A stretch of 64,000 nucleotides of DNA, taken from positions 249,164-313,163 of the forward strand of contig NZ_NEWK01000002.1 of NCBI RefSeq assembly GCF_002217655.1. The letters are read 5' to 3'. The translations under genes and the position numbers were made by a program. Origin of the DNA: Geobacillus thermocatenulatus (GTDB lineage: Bacteria; Bacillota; Bacilli; Bacillales; Anoxybacillaceae). The notes beneath the pieces were generated by a model. The model was given only the letters and a program-made list of their open reading frames with translations, had not been told where the DNA came from and did not search any database. This document shows positions 16,358 to 24,197 of the stretch, piece after piece (the first letter of the stretch is position 1; each line of letters starts with the position of its first letter).

Positions 16358-16597
16358 GTCCCCACCTCCTTATGGCGTCGTGGTTGCGAACAAAGATCGG
16401 GATCATGCACTTCCACTCTACCATATCCACCTCCCTTTCACGAAACGGCGCGCCTGAAGCCGTGCGCTTCGCTGCCAACAAACGCCTATCTTGTTCCCAA
16501 AACACAAGGAGCACCGTTTTGAAAAAGAAAAAAGCCGGCCTCATGGCACGAAACCAAGCAGACGGATTCGTCATCATCGTTATACGTATTGACAAAG

Positions 16598-16627
16598 AAA
16601 AGGTGTCCCTTTTATGCTCGGGACACC
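16598..16627 (-). terminator. Terminator of the MBL hydrolase gene
   Basis: On the minus strand GGTGTCCC pairs with GGGACACC around a 10 nt loop, followed by TTTTCTTT. It lies 16 nt past the MBL stop. Confidence 0.85.
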
Positions 16628-16642
16628 GTTCATTCACTCCCA

Positions 16643-17599
16643 TCACCGTCGCTTATGCCAGTAATCGATCAACCCCATCGCGCACACTTGCAGATCAAGC
16701 TCGATCGCCGCATGCGCCGGCGACGAAGGCGGAACGCCATGTTCGTTCAAAAAAGCCTCTACATCGCGGCGCAACCGTTGTGCAGCGATTTTCGCCTGCT
16801 CTGCGGGCGATGCTTCCGGATTTCGTTCGACCGCTTCCTTCCCGGCCGCGACAAACTTTGGCAGCCAAACGCGAAGCTGACGGAACGCTTCCTGCGGGTC
16901 ATCGAGCATACCAAAATGACCAAAATACATGCGTTCCGGTCTCAGCTCCTCAAGTCTTGCCGCCGACTGCTCCATGGCCTCGGGATCAAATTGGTTCGGG
17001 GACGTTGAAGGCAGGCAAAACGCAAGCCCCGCTTCTTGCAGCTGCGGATAAAAAACGCCGATCGTATCGCCGGTGAACACGCCGCGGCTGTACGAATCAT
17101 AAATCGAAACGTGATGGTTCGCATGCCCCGGCGTATCATAAAACACAAGCGTCCGCTCCGCACTCAACGCCAACGTTTCCCCGTCCTCTTTCACAATCAA
17201 TCGCTCTTCTGGCACCGGAAGAATCGGATCAAAGAGCGACTCAAACTGCGCGCCGTACACCGCCTTCGCCCCGGCGATGAGGCGCGATGGATCAGCCAAA
17301 TGCCGCTTCCCTTTCGGATGGACGACAACCATCGCATTCGGGCAATGCTGAAGAAGCAGCCCCACGCCGCCCGCATGATCCAAATGAATATGGGTAACGA
17401 TAATATAGCGGATCTCGCCCGGGTCAATATGAAGCGCTTTCAACCCAGCAAGCAAATGCGGCACCGACGGGCTTGGCCCTGTTTCCACGATCGCCAAGTT
17501 CTCTTCGTGAAGCACGTATGTACCGGTGCGCTGCGGCATGTGCAAATCATACAAATCGATGAGTGAAATGCGGCGGCCGAGATCAAGCGGCTGTGCCAT
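16643..17599 (-). CDS. Metallo-beta-lactamase fold hydrolase
   Basis: The 318-residue protein has the metal-binding motif THIHLDHAGG near residue 70, followed by a second His stretch HANHHVS near 160 and a Asp in GDTIGVF near 178. It belongs to the glyoxalase II-like group; the roughly 100-residue C-terminal helical part is usual for this subgroup. It would hydrolyse a thioester, lactone or similar bond, but the substrate is not known. It is a single gene with its own terminator. Confidence 0.88.
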   Translation of the reverse strand: MAQPLDLGRRISLIDLYDLHMPQRTGTYVLHEENLAIVETGPSPSVPHLLAGLKALHIDPGEIRYIIVTHIHLDHAGGVGLLLQHCPNAMVVVHPKGKRHLADPSRLIAGAKAVYGAQFESLFDPILPVPEERLIVKEDGETLALSAERTLVFYDTPGHANHHVSIYDSYSRGVFTGDTIGVFYPQLQEAGLAFCLPSTSPNQFDPEAMEQSAARLEELRPERMYFGHFGMLDDPQEAFRQLRVWLPKFVAAGKEAVERNPEASPAEQAKIAAQRLRRDVEAFLNEHGVPPSSPAHAAIELDLQVCAMGLIDYWHKRR

Positions 17600-17885
17600 A
17601 TTCCCTCTCCCCCTTTGGTTGATGATGCAGAATATTTTAACATAGAAACTGGCTTCCCGCTACAGGGGCTGATAAAAAAGCAGCCCCTGCCCAGAGGGCA
17701 AGAGCCGCCTTCTCGTTTCAACTGTCGTCAACGGGGCAACAACTGCTACGCGCGCTATTTTTGAGGGCAGGCGCTGTCGACCGTTGCCCTCCGCAGCACG
17801 AACAAGCTCCCTGATGCTCAACCCGATCGCATCCAACGCTGCCGCCAACGGAAAGACACCGTCGTTTGCCAAGCGCGCCCAATGC
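17600..17885. other. Intergenic stretch with a 9 bp inverted repeat
   Basis: CAGGGGCTG (17663-17671) and CAGCCCCTG (17681-17689) form a perfect inverted repeat with an A-rich loop. A 70-codon minus frame (17660-17872) spans it, but it has no ribosome site, no recognised family and unusual composition. I do not call a gene here. Confidence 0.5.
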
Positions 17886-18773
17886 TTACGACGCCAACTC
17901 CCTGCTAGTCGCCTTTCCTTTCCGTCCGTTTCTGATCGCTAGCCATACCGCCGCGGCCCAGCCGATGACGATGAGGCCATAAACGGTCGGATACACCGGC
18001 GCAGGCGCCTCCCAAGCGTGCAGGAGCGTGCGGACGTTCGTCAAAATAATCAACCCGCCGACCAACACTCCAAGCAAATGGGACGGCAGTTTGCGCACAA
18101 GCCAAGCGGCGATCGGCGCAGCAACGACCCCGCCGGCCATGAGCGTCAGCACCCAGTACCAGTTCACTTGCTCCCAACCAAGCGAAATGACGAATCCGAG
18201 CGTCGCCGACAGCGCGACGGCAAATTCGGACGTGTCGACGGTGCCGACCACCTTGCGCGCTTCCATGCTTTTATTGGCCAGCAACACCGGCGTCGCAATC
18301 GGCCCCCATCCCCCACCGCCGGTCGCATCAAGGAAGCCAGCCGCCAATCCGAGAGGGACGAGCTGCTTATTGGACCACTGTTTTCCGGGCGAAGACGGCG
18401 TTCGGCCGTTCAACACTAAAAATCGATAAATAATGTAAAAGCCAAGCGCCAACAAAAATAAGGATACATACGGCTTAATCAAATCGCCCGGCAAGTTGCT
18501 TAAAAAGCAAGCCCCGACAAACGCGCCGACCGACCCGGGAATGATGAGCCTAAAGGCCATGCTGCGGTCGACGTTGCCGAACTTCCAATGGGAAGCGCCA
18601 GATGCCGCCGTCGTCACCACTTCCGCCAAATGAACGGACGCCGAGGCAACAGCCGGAGCAATGCCGAACGTCAACAGCAGCGTCGACGACGTGACGCCAT
18701 ACGCCATCCCAAGCGAGCCGTCAATCAGCTGGGCGATAAATCCTACAAACACAAAAACGATCAGTTTTTTCAT
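17886..18773 (-). CDS. TSUP family sulfite/sulfur anion exporter
   Basis: The 295-residue membrane protein has about eight hydrophobic segments and the two family-specific stretches FIAQLIDGSLGMAYGVTSS near 13-31 and GFLDATGGGGWGPIATPVLL near 147. TSUP/TauE-like proteins export sulfite, sulfoacetate or related organosulfur anions. The start at 18773 has a GGAGGGAAACC ribosome site. Upstream lies a promoter with a 7 bp dyad on its -35 box (18830-18850), so it is probably regulated by sulfur status or a local repressor, but no such gene adjoins it. Confidence 0.88.
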   Translation of the reverse strand: MKKLIVFVFVGFIAQLIDGSLGMAYGVTSSTLLLTFGIAPAVASASVHLAEVVTTAASGASHWKFGNVDRSMAFRLIIPGSVGAFVGACFLSNLPGDLIKPYVSLFLLALGFYIIYRFLVLNGRTPSSPGKQWSNKQLVPLGLAAGFLDATGGGGWGPIATPVLLANKSMEARKVVGTVDTSEFAVALSATLGFVISLGWEQVNWYWVLTLMAGGVVAAPIAAWLVRKLPSHLLGVLVGGLIILTNVRTLLHAWEAPAPVYPTVYGLIVIGWAAAVWLAIRNGRKGKATSRELAS

Positions 18774-18829
18774 TGGTTTCCCTCCGTTTGCAATGGTTGA
18801 GCGCGTTACTTATAATTTAAATCTCATTA

Positions 18830-18850
18830 TTCATAGATGTCAACTATGAA
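18830..18850. promoter_or_regulatory. Promoter -35 region with dyad, TSUP gene
   Basis: TTCATAG (18830-18836) and CTATGAA (18844-18850) form a perfect inverted repeat that encloses a consensus -35 TTGACA on the minus strand (18843-18838). An AT-rich -10 candidate follows about 17 bp downstream. A repressor bound here would block polymerase. Confidence 0.55.
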
Positions 18851-18961
18851 TTTTAAAAAATAAAAAATACCCGTGGTGCTAGATAAACGTAAACAAGCAT
18901 AAAAACAGCCCTTGCATGAGGATCCCCCTTAAAATAAATAAAGACAAACAGCCGCCTGCAG

Positions 18962-18993
18962 AAAAAAGCGCCCCGAATATGGCGACGGGGCAC
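18962..18993 (-). terminator. Terminator of the glutamine synthetase gene
   Basis: Minus strand GCCCCG and CGGGGC (plus 18986-18991 and 18970-18975) pair around a 10 nt loop and are followed by a run of six T. Confidence 0.85.
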
Positions 18994-19014
18994 CTTTTGG
19001 ATGCTGGCTTTCGA

Positions 19015-20373
19015 TCAGAACTTCCCTTGATACCGCTCGATTTCCCAAGCGTGGACTTCCGTGCGGTAGCTGTTCCATTCGTCTTTTTTCATCGCGACGT
19101 ATTCGTTGAATACGTGCTCGCCAAGCGTCGCGCGGCCGATTTCTCCGCTTTCCAGCGCTGCGATGGCTTCGCCTAAGTTTTCCGGCAAGTTGTCAATTCC
19201 AAGCTCCGCACGGCGTTCTTCCGACATATGGAAGATGTCTTCATCAATCGGCGCCGGAGCGGTTAACCCTTTTTCGACACCGTCAAGGCCAGCGGCAGCG
19301 ATGATGGCATACGCCAAATACGGATTGGCCGACGGATCCGGGCAACGGAGCTCAACGCGCGTCGCGACACCGCGTTTGGCCGGAATGCGGATGAGCGCCG
19401 AACGGTTGGAAGCAGACCAAGCGATATAGCAAGGCGCTTCATACCCTGGCACAAGCCGTTTGTACGAGTTGACAAGCGGGTTCGTAACCGCCGCGAAGTG
19501 TTTTACGTTTTTCAGCAAGCCCGCGATGAATTGGTACGCTGTTTCTGACAACTGGTTCGCATCGTTCGGATCAAAGAACGCATTTTCCCCGTCTTTGAAG
19601 AGGGAAATGTTGACATGCATGCCTGAACCGTTGATGCCAAACACCGGTTTTGGCATAAACGTCGCATGGAGACCGAACTTGCTGGCAATCGTTTTGACAA
19701 CCCATTTGTACGTCGTCGCATTGTCCGCCGCACCGAGCGCATCGGCATATTTGAAGTTGATCTCATGCTGGCCTTCCGCCACTTCATGGTGCGACGCTTC
19801 AATCGTAAAGCCCATCGCTTTTAAGGTGCGGTAAATTTCAAGGCGAACGCGTTCGCCCAAGTCTTTCGGAGACGGTTCGAAATAACCGCCGCCATCATGG
19901 AGCTCGAGCGTCGGATTGCCGTTTTCATCGGCTTTGAACAGGAAAAACTCCAGCTCCGGACCGACCGAGATCGTATATCCTTTTTCCGCCGCCCGCTCGA
20001 TCGTTTTTTTCAGCACGTTGCGCGGGTCGCCTTCAAACAGCGTGCCGTCCGGATTGGTCACCGAGCAGAGAAAGCGCGCTTCCGCATAGCCTTCCTCGAC
20101 CGTCCACGGCAAAACAGCAAACGTATTCAAATCCGGAAGAAGATACAAGTCGGAACGGTTGATCGGCGAGAAGCCTTTGATCGACGAACCATCAAACATG
20201 ATTTTCCCTTCGACAACATCATCAAGCTGTTCAGCCGTCACGGTCACGTGCTTTAAGATCCCTTCAATGTCGACAAACTGCAAATGAAGAAGCTCCACGT
20301 TTTTTTCTTTGATCTTCTCTTTAATTTGTTCCAACAACTCCGTTTGTGTAGAGGAAACGAACGTTTTTGACAT
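19015..20373 (-). CDS. Type I glutamine synthetase (GSI-alpha, probable paralogue)
   Basis: The 452-residue enzyme condenses glutamate and ammonia with ATP. Typical motifs are FDGSSIKGF (about 60), GPELEFFLF (about 132), HHEVAEGQHEI (about 198), NGSGMHVN (about 249), VPGYEAPCYIAWS (about 307) and NPYLAYAIIAAAGLDG. There is no glnR gene beside it, unlike the main glnRA operon of bacilli, and it seems fairly distant from B. subtilis GlnA by eye. Where that enzyme has EGFVRIEES with feedback residue Arg62, this reads KGFSPINRS. The start at 20373 has a GAGG ribosome site that overlaps a TnrA/GlnR-type box (20373-20389). A sigma-A promoter lies at 20420-20448. Confidence 0.9.
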   Translation of the reverse strand: MSKTFVSSTQTELLEQIKEKIKEKNVELLHLQFVDIEGILKHVTVTAEQLDDVVEGKIMFDGSSIKGFSPINRSDLYLLPDLNTFAVLPWTVEEGYAEARFLCSVTNPDGTLFEGDPRNVLKKTIERAAEKGYTISVGPELEFFLFKADENGNPTLELHDGGGYFEPSPKDLGERVRLEIYRTLKAMGFTIEASHHEVAEGQHEINFKYADALGAADNATTYKWVVKTIASKFGLHATFMPKPVFGINGSGMHVNISLFKDGENAFFDPNDANQLSETAYQFIAGLLKNVKHFAAVTNPLVNSYKRLVPGYEAPCYIAWSASNRSALIRIPAKRGVATRVELRCPDPSANPYLAYAIIAAAGLDGVEKGLTAPAPIDEDIFHMSEERRAELGIDNLPENLGEAIAALESGEIGRATLGEHVFNEYVAMKKDEWNSYRTEVHAWEIERYQGKF

Positions 20374-20389
20374 GTTACATTACCTCACA
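20373..20389. promoter_or_regulatory. TnrA/GlnR-type box over the ribosome site
   Basis: TGTTACATTACCTCACA fits the TnrA/GlnR consensus TGTNAN7TNACA at every fixed position. It covers the glutamine synthetase ribosome site and start, about 30 bp after the -10 box, so binding would repress. Nitrogen control of this gene is the expected consequence. Confidence 0.65.
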
Positions 20390-20419
20390 TTCGTACGTTT
20401 ATTTTTCTAACATGCTTTT

Positions 20420-20448
20420 ATTATAGAAAAAGAGAAGCCGTTTGGCAA
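20420..20448 (-). promoter_or_regulatory. Sigma-A promoter of the glutamine synthetase gene
   Basis: Minus strand -35 TTGCCA (20448-20443) and -10 TATAAT (20425-20420), 17 bp apart. Confidence 0.75.
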
Positions 20449-20536
20449 CACTTTTTTATCAATTTTTCTGTATTTTTATAATGAATTTTTTTGCAAACGG
20501 TTTCAAATGAGACGAATATTTATACAAAAGAAGCCA

Positions 20537-20570
20537 GCCGAGGAGATAATCGTCTCCTCGGCCGACTTTT
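20537..20570. terminator. Terminator downstream of the AIG2-like gene
   Basis: GCCGAGGAGA (20537-20546) and TCTCCTCGGC (20553-20562) form a perfect 10 bp stem with a 6 nt loop. T-rich stretches follow on both strands, so it probably ends the minus-strand transcript from 20977. Confidence 0.85.
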
Positions 20571-20587
20571 TCTATCCGCTATGGATG

Positions 20588-20977
20588 TTACGTTTTCTCC
20601 TCACGCCGACGCCACGAGCCGGACGAAATGATCGGCAGGCCGGTGGCTTTTTCCGGCAAATAAACGTAGACGTACCCTTCGATCGGCTGGTGGGCGTCGT
20701 GGACCCATATCCGCTCATATTCGTTATCGTCCCGTCCTTCGGCGTAGTCTTCAAGCTCATCCATCGCTTTGAGCCCTTCCTCCGTCACCGTCAACCATTC
20801 CCCTTCCACTTCCCCTTCTTCTCCGAGCACAAGCGCAGGGTACGGGCCGACGCTGTACAAACGGCCGTTCACCTTCCCTGGGCATACGGCGCGAACATAA
20901 GGAGCTGCAACACAATGGTTGTCCTCGCCGGTCAGCAACGTTCCATACACAAACACTCGATATCGTCTTTCCGCCAT
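20588..20977 (-). CDS. Gamma-glutamylcyclotransferase-like (AIG2) protein
   Basis: The 129-residue protein has the AIG2/GGCT fold signature RVFVYGTLLTGEDNH near the start and PYPALVLGE followed by GEWLTVTEEGLKAMDELEDY, which supplies the acidic residue expected in the active site (Glu in DELEDY). It would release 5-oxoproline from a gamma-glutamyl amine or peptide. The start at 20977 has AAAGGAGA; an ATG 30 nt upstream is less well placed. It may form an operon with nothing else. Confidence 0.82.
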   Translation of the reverse strand: MAERRYRVFVYGTLLTGEDNHCVAAPYVRAVCPGKVNGRLYSVGPYPALVLGEEGEVEGEWLTVTEEGLKAMDELEDYAEGRDDNEYERIWVHDAHQPIEGYVYVYLPEKATGLPIISSGSWRRREEKT

Positions 20978-21103
20978 CTCACGTTTCTCCTTTTGTTTGC
21001 ATAACAAAGATTATGAAAACTCGAAGAAGAAAACAAAAACAATGGAAGCCCTGCCTCTCATCCATCCTTGCCGCTCCGTGGCGGCGCCAGTGTGAATTTG
21101 TCA

Positions 21104-21124
21104 AGCGGACAGCGGACAGCGGAC
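21104..21124. repeat. Short tandem repeat, three copies of 7 bp
   Basis: AGCGGAC is repeated three times head to tail in the gap downstream of the thioredoxin-like gene terminator. It is probably neutral slippage. Confidence 0.7.
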
Positions 21125-21127
21125 AAC

Positions 21128-21169
21128 GAAAAAGCCGCGCCAGCTCCATGAGCGGCAACGGCACGGCTT
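21128..21169 (-). terminator. Terminator of the thioredoxin-like gene
   Basis: Minus strand AAGCCGTGCC pairs with GGCGCGGCTT (one mismatch), followed by TTTTTC. It lies 74 nt past the stop at 21243. Confidence 0.75.
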
Positions 21170-21242
21170 GCGATGATCCCGCAGCAAACGAATGACGCTT
21201 TCTTCATCATATCCATTCGACAACGAGAAGTCAAGCAACCGT

Positions 21243-21806
21243 TTACGCGGATGGCTTCCATTTAATGCTGCAGCCGATGCTCGGCTTTTGCTTTTCCGGC
21301 ACCGGACGGCCCTCCAACAAAGCATCCAGCGCGGCGCGGATCGATTCCCCGGTCACCGGAATGCCGTTGTTCGGCCGCGAATCATCAAGCTGGCCGCGGT
21401 AAACGCATTTCAGCTCACGGTCGAAAATATAAAAATCCGGGGTGCAGGCGGCGTCGTACGCCTTCGCCACTTCTTGCGTTTCGTCGTACAAGTATGGGAA
21501 CGGGTAGCCAAGCTCTTTCGCCACTTTTTTCATGTTTTCGGGCGAATCTTCCGGATATTGTTCAGCATCGTTGGAGTTGATGGCGACAAACGACACCCCT
21601 TTGGGCATATAATCGTTTGCGAGGCGAACAAGCTCGTGCTGTACATGCTTGACAAACGGGCAATGATTGCAAATGAACATAATGACAGTCGCTACGTCCG
21701 ATTTCACATCCTCAAGACGAACGACGTTGCCATCGATGACATTCGTGAGGGCAAACGGCGGCGCTTGTTTGCCAAGCGGAAACATGTTCGATTCGACAGC
21801 TGGCAT
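21243..21806 (-). CDS. Thioredoxin-like (AhpC/TSA, PRX-like) protein
   Basis: The 187-residue protein has the thioredoxin-fold motif FICNHCPFVKHV near residues 44-55, with a CxxC pair (Cys46, Cys49), and the cis-Pro region TPDFYIFD near 122. It belongs to the peroxiredoxin-like group found in many bacilli and would take part in thiol redox reactions in the cytoplasm; no signal peptide is seen. The start at 21806 has an AGAAAGGG ribosome site. A much longer in-frame extension to 22283 runs through the promoter area and the opposite gene and is rejected. Confidence 0.85.
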   Translation of the reverse strand: MPAVESNMFPLGKQAPPFALTNVIDGNVVRLEDVKSDVATVIMFICNHCPFVKHVQHELVRLANDYMPKGVSFVAINSNDAEQYPEDSPENMKKVAKELGYPFPYLYDETQEVAKAYDAACTPDFYIFDRELKCVYRGQLDDSRPNNGIPVTGESIRAALDALLEGRPVPEKQKPSIGCSIKWKPSA

Positions 21807-21941
21807 CAACAACACCCTTTCTCCAATATTTTCTTTCATTATATCAAAAGGAAGGCGGATGTCACAAATACAGCGCCCAAACCGAACTGCACAGCCCGGC
21901 ATATGATGCCACATAGACGAACGGAAAGGAGGCTTTTTCCA

Positions 21942-22928
21942 TTGATTTACATGAACAAACAGATGACCCCGCGCGTGTACGGTGCAACTCCGCTTCCCTC
22001 CTCGCATTCGGTGTTTTATTACCGACGCGCAAAAACGGAACAAATGATGGAAGAGCAAATCCAGCTGCTTGAACAATTGAACGAGGCGTTCCTTCGCCTC
22101 AAGCTGGCGGTGGAGGAAGGACGAAAGCAACAGACCGATGATCGTGAGAAAATCGCCGATGCCTTGACTCGGCTTGAGCGTTCGCTTGCTGCCGGGCAAA
22201 CGGAACAAGCCGAGCATAGCGGGCGTCTCGTCAAGGCGCTGGACCACCTCAAGGGGATGGTGGCGGCAAGCCAAACCGAGCAAACGGAACGATATCGCGA
22301 ACTAACGGAAACCGTTTCGCGCTTCATGGATGCCTCGAATGCCGGACAAAACCTGCAGGCGGAGCAAAGCAAGCAATGGGCCGCAGCGTTCGACCGGCTC
22401 GAGCAATGGCTCGCTGCCGGACAACGAGAACAAGCGGAGCTCGCCGAAACACTGGCCCGCCTTGAACGATCGATCCACGCTCATGAGCAGATAGAGTACG
22501 AACAGCGGCGCGCATGGGAGGAGCAGTTCGCAAAAGAAGAAGCAGCGCGCCAAACGGTCATCGAAGCGCTGACGATGCAAAGTGAAGCGATGCACCGGCT
22601 TGAGCGGCAAGCAGCCGAACGCGAACAACGGGTGGAAGGAATGTCCGTCCGCCTCGAAGGGCAAGAAAAGCTGCATCAAAAAGTTTTGGAACAACTGGAA
22701 CTGCAACATTTCTTCCATCAGACGGTCATCGAGCGGCTTGAAGCGCAAGAGGCGGCGCAATACAAAGTGACCCGCCAGCTCGACAGCTTAAAAGAAGCAC
22801 TGTATGAACGATGCTCCTTTATCGTTGACAGCGTCAAACAACTGTTTTCCTCGTTCTTTTCCGGGCGGGGGCGCAGCCAAAAAATCGACCGCCAAGCCGC
22901 TGAACCAAAAGACTTGATCCACTTGTAG
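21942..22928 (+). CDS. Coiled-coil protein of unknown function
   Basis: I do not recognise the family. The roughly 328-residue protein is almost entirely helical and coiled-coil, built from imperfect repeats with the pattern AGQ-E-EQAE----L---L-RLE, rich in Gln, Glu and Ala (for example near residues 70-190). The AAAGGAGG site at 21925-21932 is 9 nt from a TTG (21942) and 18 nt from an ATG (21951), so TTG is preferred. Open reading continues far upstream, but that part is antisense to the thioredoxin-like gene. It could be structural or a spore or cell-surface scaffold, but nothing in the neighbourhood says which. Confidence 0.7.
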   Translation: MIYMNKQMTPRVYGATPLPSSHSVFYYRRAKTEQMMEEQIQLLEQLNEAFLRLKLAVEEGRKQQTDDREKIADALTRLERSLAAGQTEQAEHSGRLVKALDHLKGMVAASQTEQTERYRELTETVSRFMDASNAGQNLQAEQSKQWAAAFDRLEQWLAAGQREQAELAETLARLERSIHAHEQIEYEQRRAWEEQFAKEEAARQTVIEALTMQSEAMHRLERQAAEREQRVEGMSVRLEGQEKLHQKVLEQLELQHFFHQTVIERLEAQEAAQYKVTRQLDSLKEALYERCSFIVDSVKQLFSSFFSGRGRSQKIDRQAAEPKDLIHL

Positions 22929-22961
22929 AAAACGTTCATGGTCTTTCGGCGTCTGCCGCCA

Positions 22962-22990
22962 TCCGCCGGTTGAAACGGCGGACATTTTTT
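22962..22990 (+). terminator. Terminator of the coiled-coil gene
   Basis: TCCGCCG (22962-22968) pairs with CGGCGGA (22976-22982) around a 7 nt loop, followed by CATTTTTT. Confidence 0.85.
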
Positions 22991-23091
22991 GTTGCCAGCG
23001 GTTAGAGGCCGAAGCAAATCAATGGACAACAAGAAACGAAACATCCCATAATAAGAACTAACCATTTTGACTATCTCGCACCGAGAAGCCC

Positions 23092-23135
23092 CCCACTTCC
23101 ACATGTGAACGCAGGTGGGAGAGCATTCAACCGCA
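23092..23135 (+). other. Possible IS200/IS605-type end remnant
   Basis: GAAGCCCCCCACTTCC, a 13 nt loop and GGTGGGAG form an imperfect hairpin followed by AGCATTCAACC. It resembles the hairpin at 30131-30160, which is followed by TAGTTGACC. Such ends occur at TnpB-carrying IS elements, but no transposase is near. This is a weak call. Confidence 0.3.
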
Positions 23136-23188
23136 AGGAAAAGAAAGCCTTGATACATCAACATTTCGAGAGAGAGGGAGAAATCATC

Positions 23189-24193
23189 ATGCCGCTACAG
23201 CTCAGCGTTCTTGACCAATCGCCGATCGCCGAAGGCATGACCGCGGAAGAAGCCCTTCAAAATACCGTCCGGCTCGCCCAGTTTGTCGAAGAGCTCGGCT
23301 ACAAGCGTTTTTGGGTGTCCGAACATCACGATGCGAACAGCCTCGCCGGCTCATCTCCAGAAGTGCTGCTTGGACACATCGGGGCGAAAACGTCGCGCAT
23401 TCGCATCGGCTCAGGCGGCGTGATGCTGCCGCACTACAGCGCCTATAAAGTGGCGGAAAATTTCCGCGTGTTGGCGGGTCTAGCTCCCGGCCGCGTCGAT
23501 CTCGGCATCGGCCGCGCGCCTGGCGGCATGCCGCGGGCGACGATGGCTCTCCAAGACGGCCGACCGCGTCCAGTTGACCGCTATCCGCAACAAATCGATG
23601 ACTTGCTTGGGTATTTGCATGATACGCTTCCGCCCGTCCACCCGCTATATGGCGTCAAGGCGACGCCGATGGTGCAATCGCCTCCGGACGTTTGGCTGCT
23701 CGGATCCAGTTCGGAAACAGCGAAGCTGGCTGCCGATAAAGGGTTGCCGTACGTGTTCGCCCAGTTTATCAACGGGGAAGGCGGCGAACATTATATGCGG
23801 CTGTACCGCGAACGGTTTGTTCCATCGCCGTATTTGCACGAGCCGCGCGGAATGGTCGCGGTGTTTGCGATTTGCGCCGAAACGGATGAAAAAGCGGAAT
23901 GGATCGCGGGAAGCCTTGACTTGACGCTGCTCATGATCGAGCAAGGGATGGCGCTGAACGGCACGCCAAGCCCGGAAAAAGCGGCTGCGTATCCATACAG
24001 CCCGTATGAGCGCAAACGGGTGGAAGACAACCGGCGGCGGATGATCGTCGGCAGTCCGGCGCGCGTCAAAGATGAGCTGCACCGGCTGAGTGAAGCATAT
24101 GAAACCGAAGAAATCATGCTCGTGACCATTACATACGACTTCAACGATAAACTCGCAAGCTTCCGGCTCATCGCCGAGGCGATGTGGGGGTGA
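23189..24193 (+). CDS. LLM class flavin-dependent oxidoreductase
   Basis: The 334-residue protein is a luciferase-like monooxygenase of the group annotated as MsnO8 or YvbT-like. Landmarks are LSVLDQSPI at the start, RFWVSEHHDANSLAGSSPEV near 44 and GRVDLGIGRAPGG near 108. It would use reduced FMN from a partner reductase; the substrate is unknown. The start at 23189 has AGAGGGAG; an in-frame ATG 84 nt upstream has no ribosome site. The MOSC gene starts 4 nt after its stop, so the two are cotranscribed. Confidence 0.9.
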   Translation: MPLQLSVLDQSPIAEGMTAEEALQNTVRLAQFVEELGYKRFWVSEHHDANSLAGSSPEVLLGHIGAKTSRIRIGSGGVMLPHYSAYKVAENFRVLAGLAPGRVDLGIGRAPGGMPRATMALQDGRPRPVDRYPQQIDDLLGYLHDTLPPVHPLYGVKATPMVQSPPDVWLLGSSSETAKLAADKGLPYVFAQFINGEGGEHYMRLYRERFVPSPYLHEPRGMVAVFAICAETDEKAEWIAGSLDLTLLMIEQGMALNGTPSPEKAAAYPYSPYERKRVEDNRRRMIVGSPARVKDELHRLSEAYETEEIMLVTITYDFNDKLASFRLIAEAMWG

Positions 24194-24197
24194 AAGC

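Noticed and set aside
17660-17872. 70-codon minus-strand open frame before the TSUP gene
   Set aside because: No ribosome site, no recognisable family, and the inverted repeat at 17663-17689 lies inside its end.
21192-21941. Long open frame leading into the coiled-coil gene
   Set aside because: It is antisense to the thioredoxin-like gene and its promoter region. The AAAGGAGG site at 21925-21932 places the start at 21942.
21807-22283. In-frame upstream extension of the thioredoxin-like gene
   Set aside because: It lies antisense to the coiled-coil gene, and its sequence shows no family likeness. The start at 21806 has a good ribosome site.
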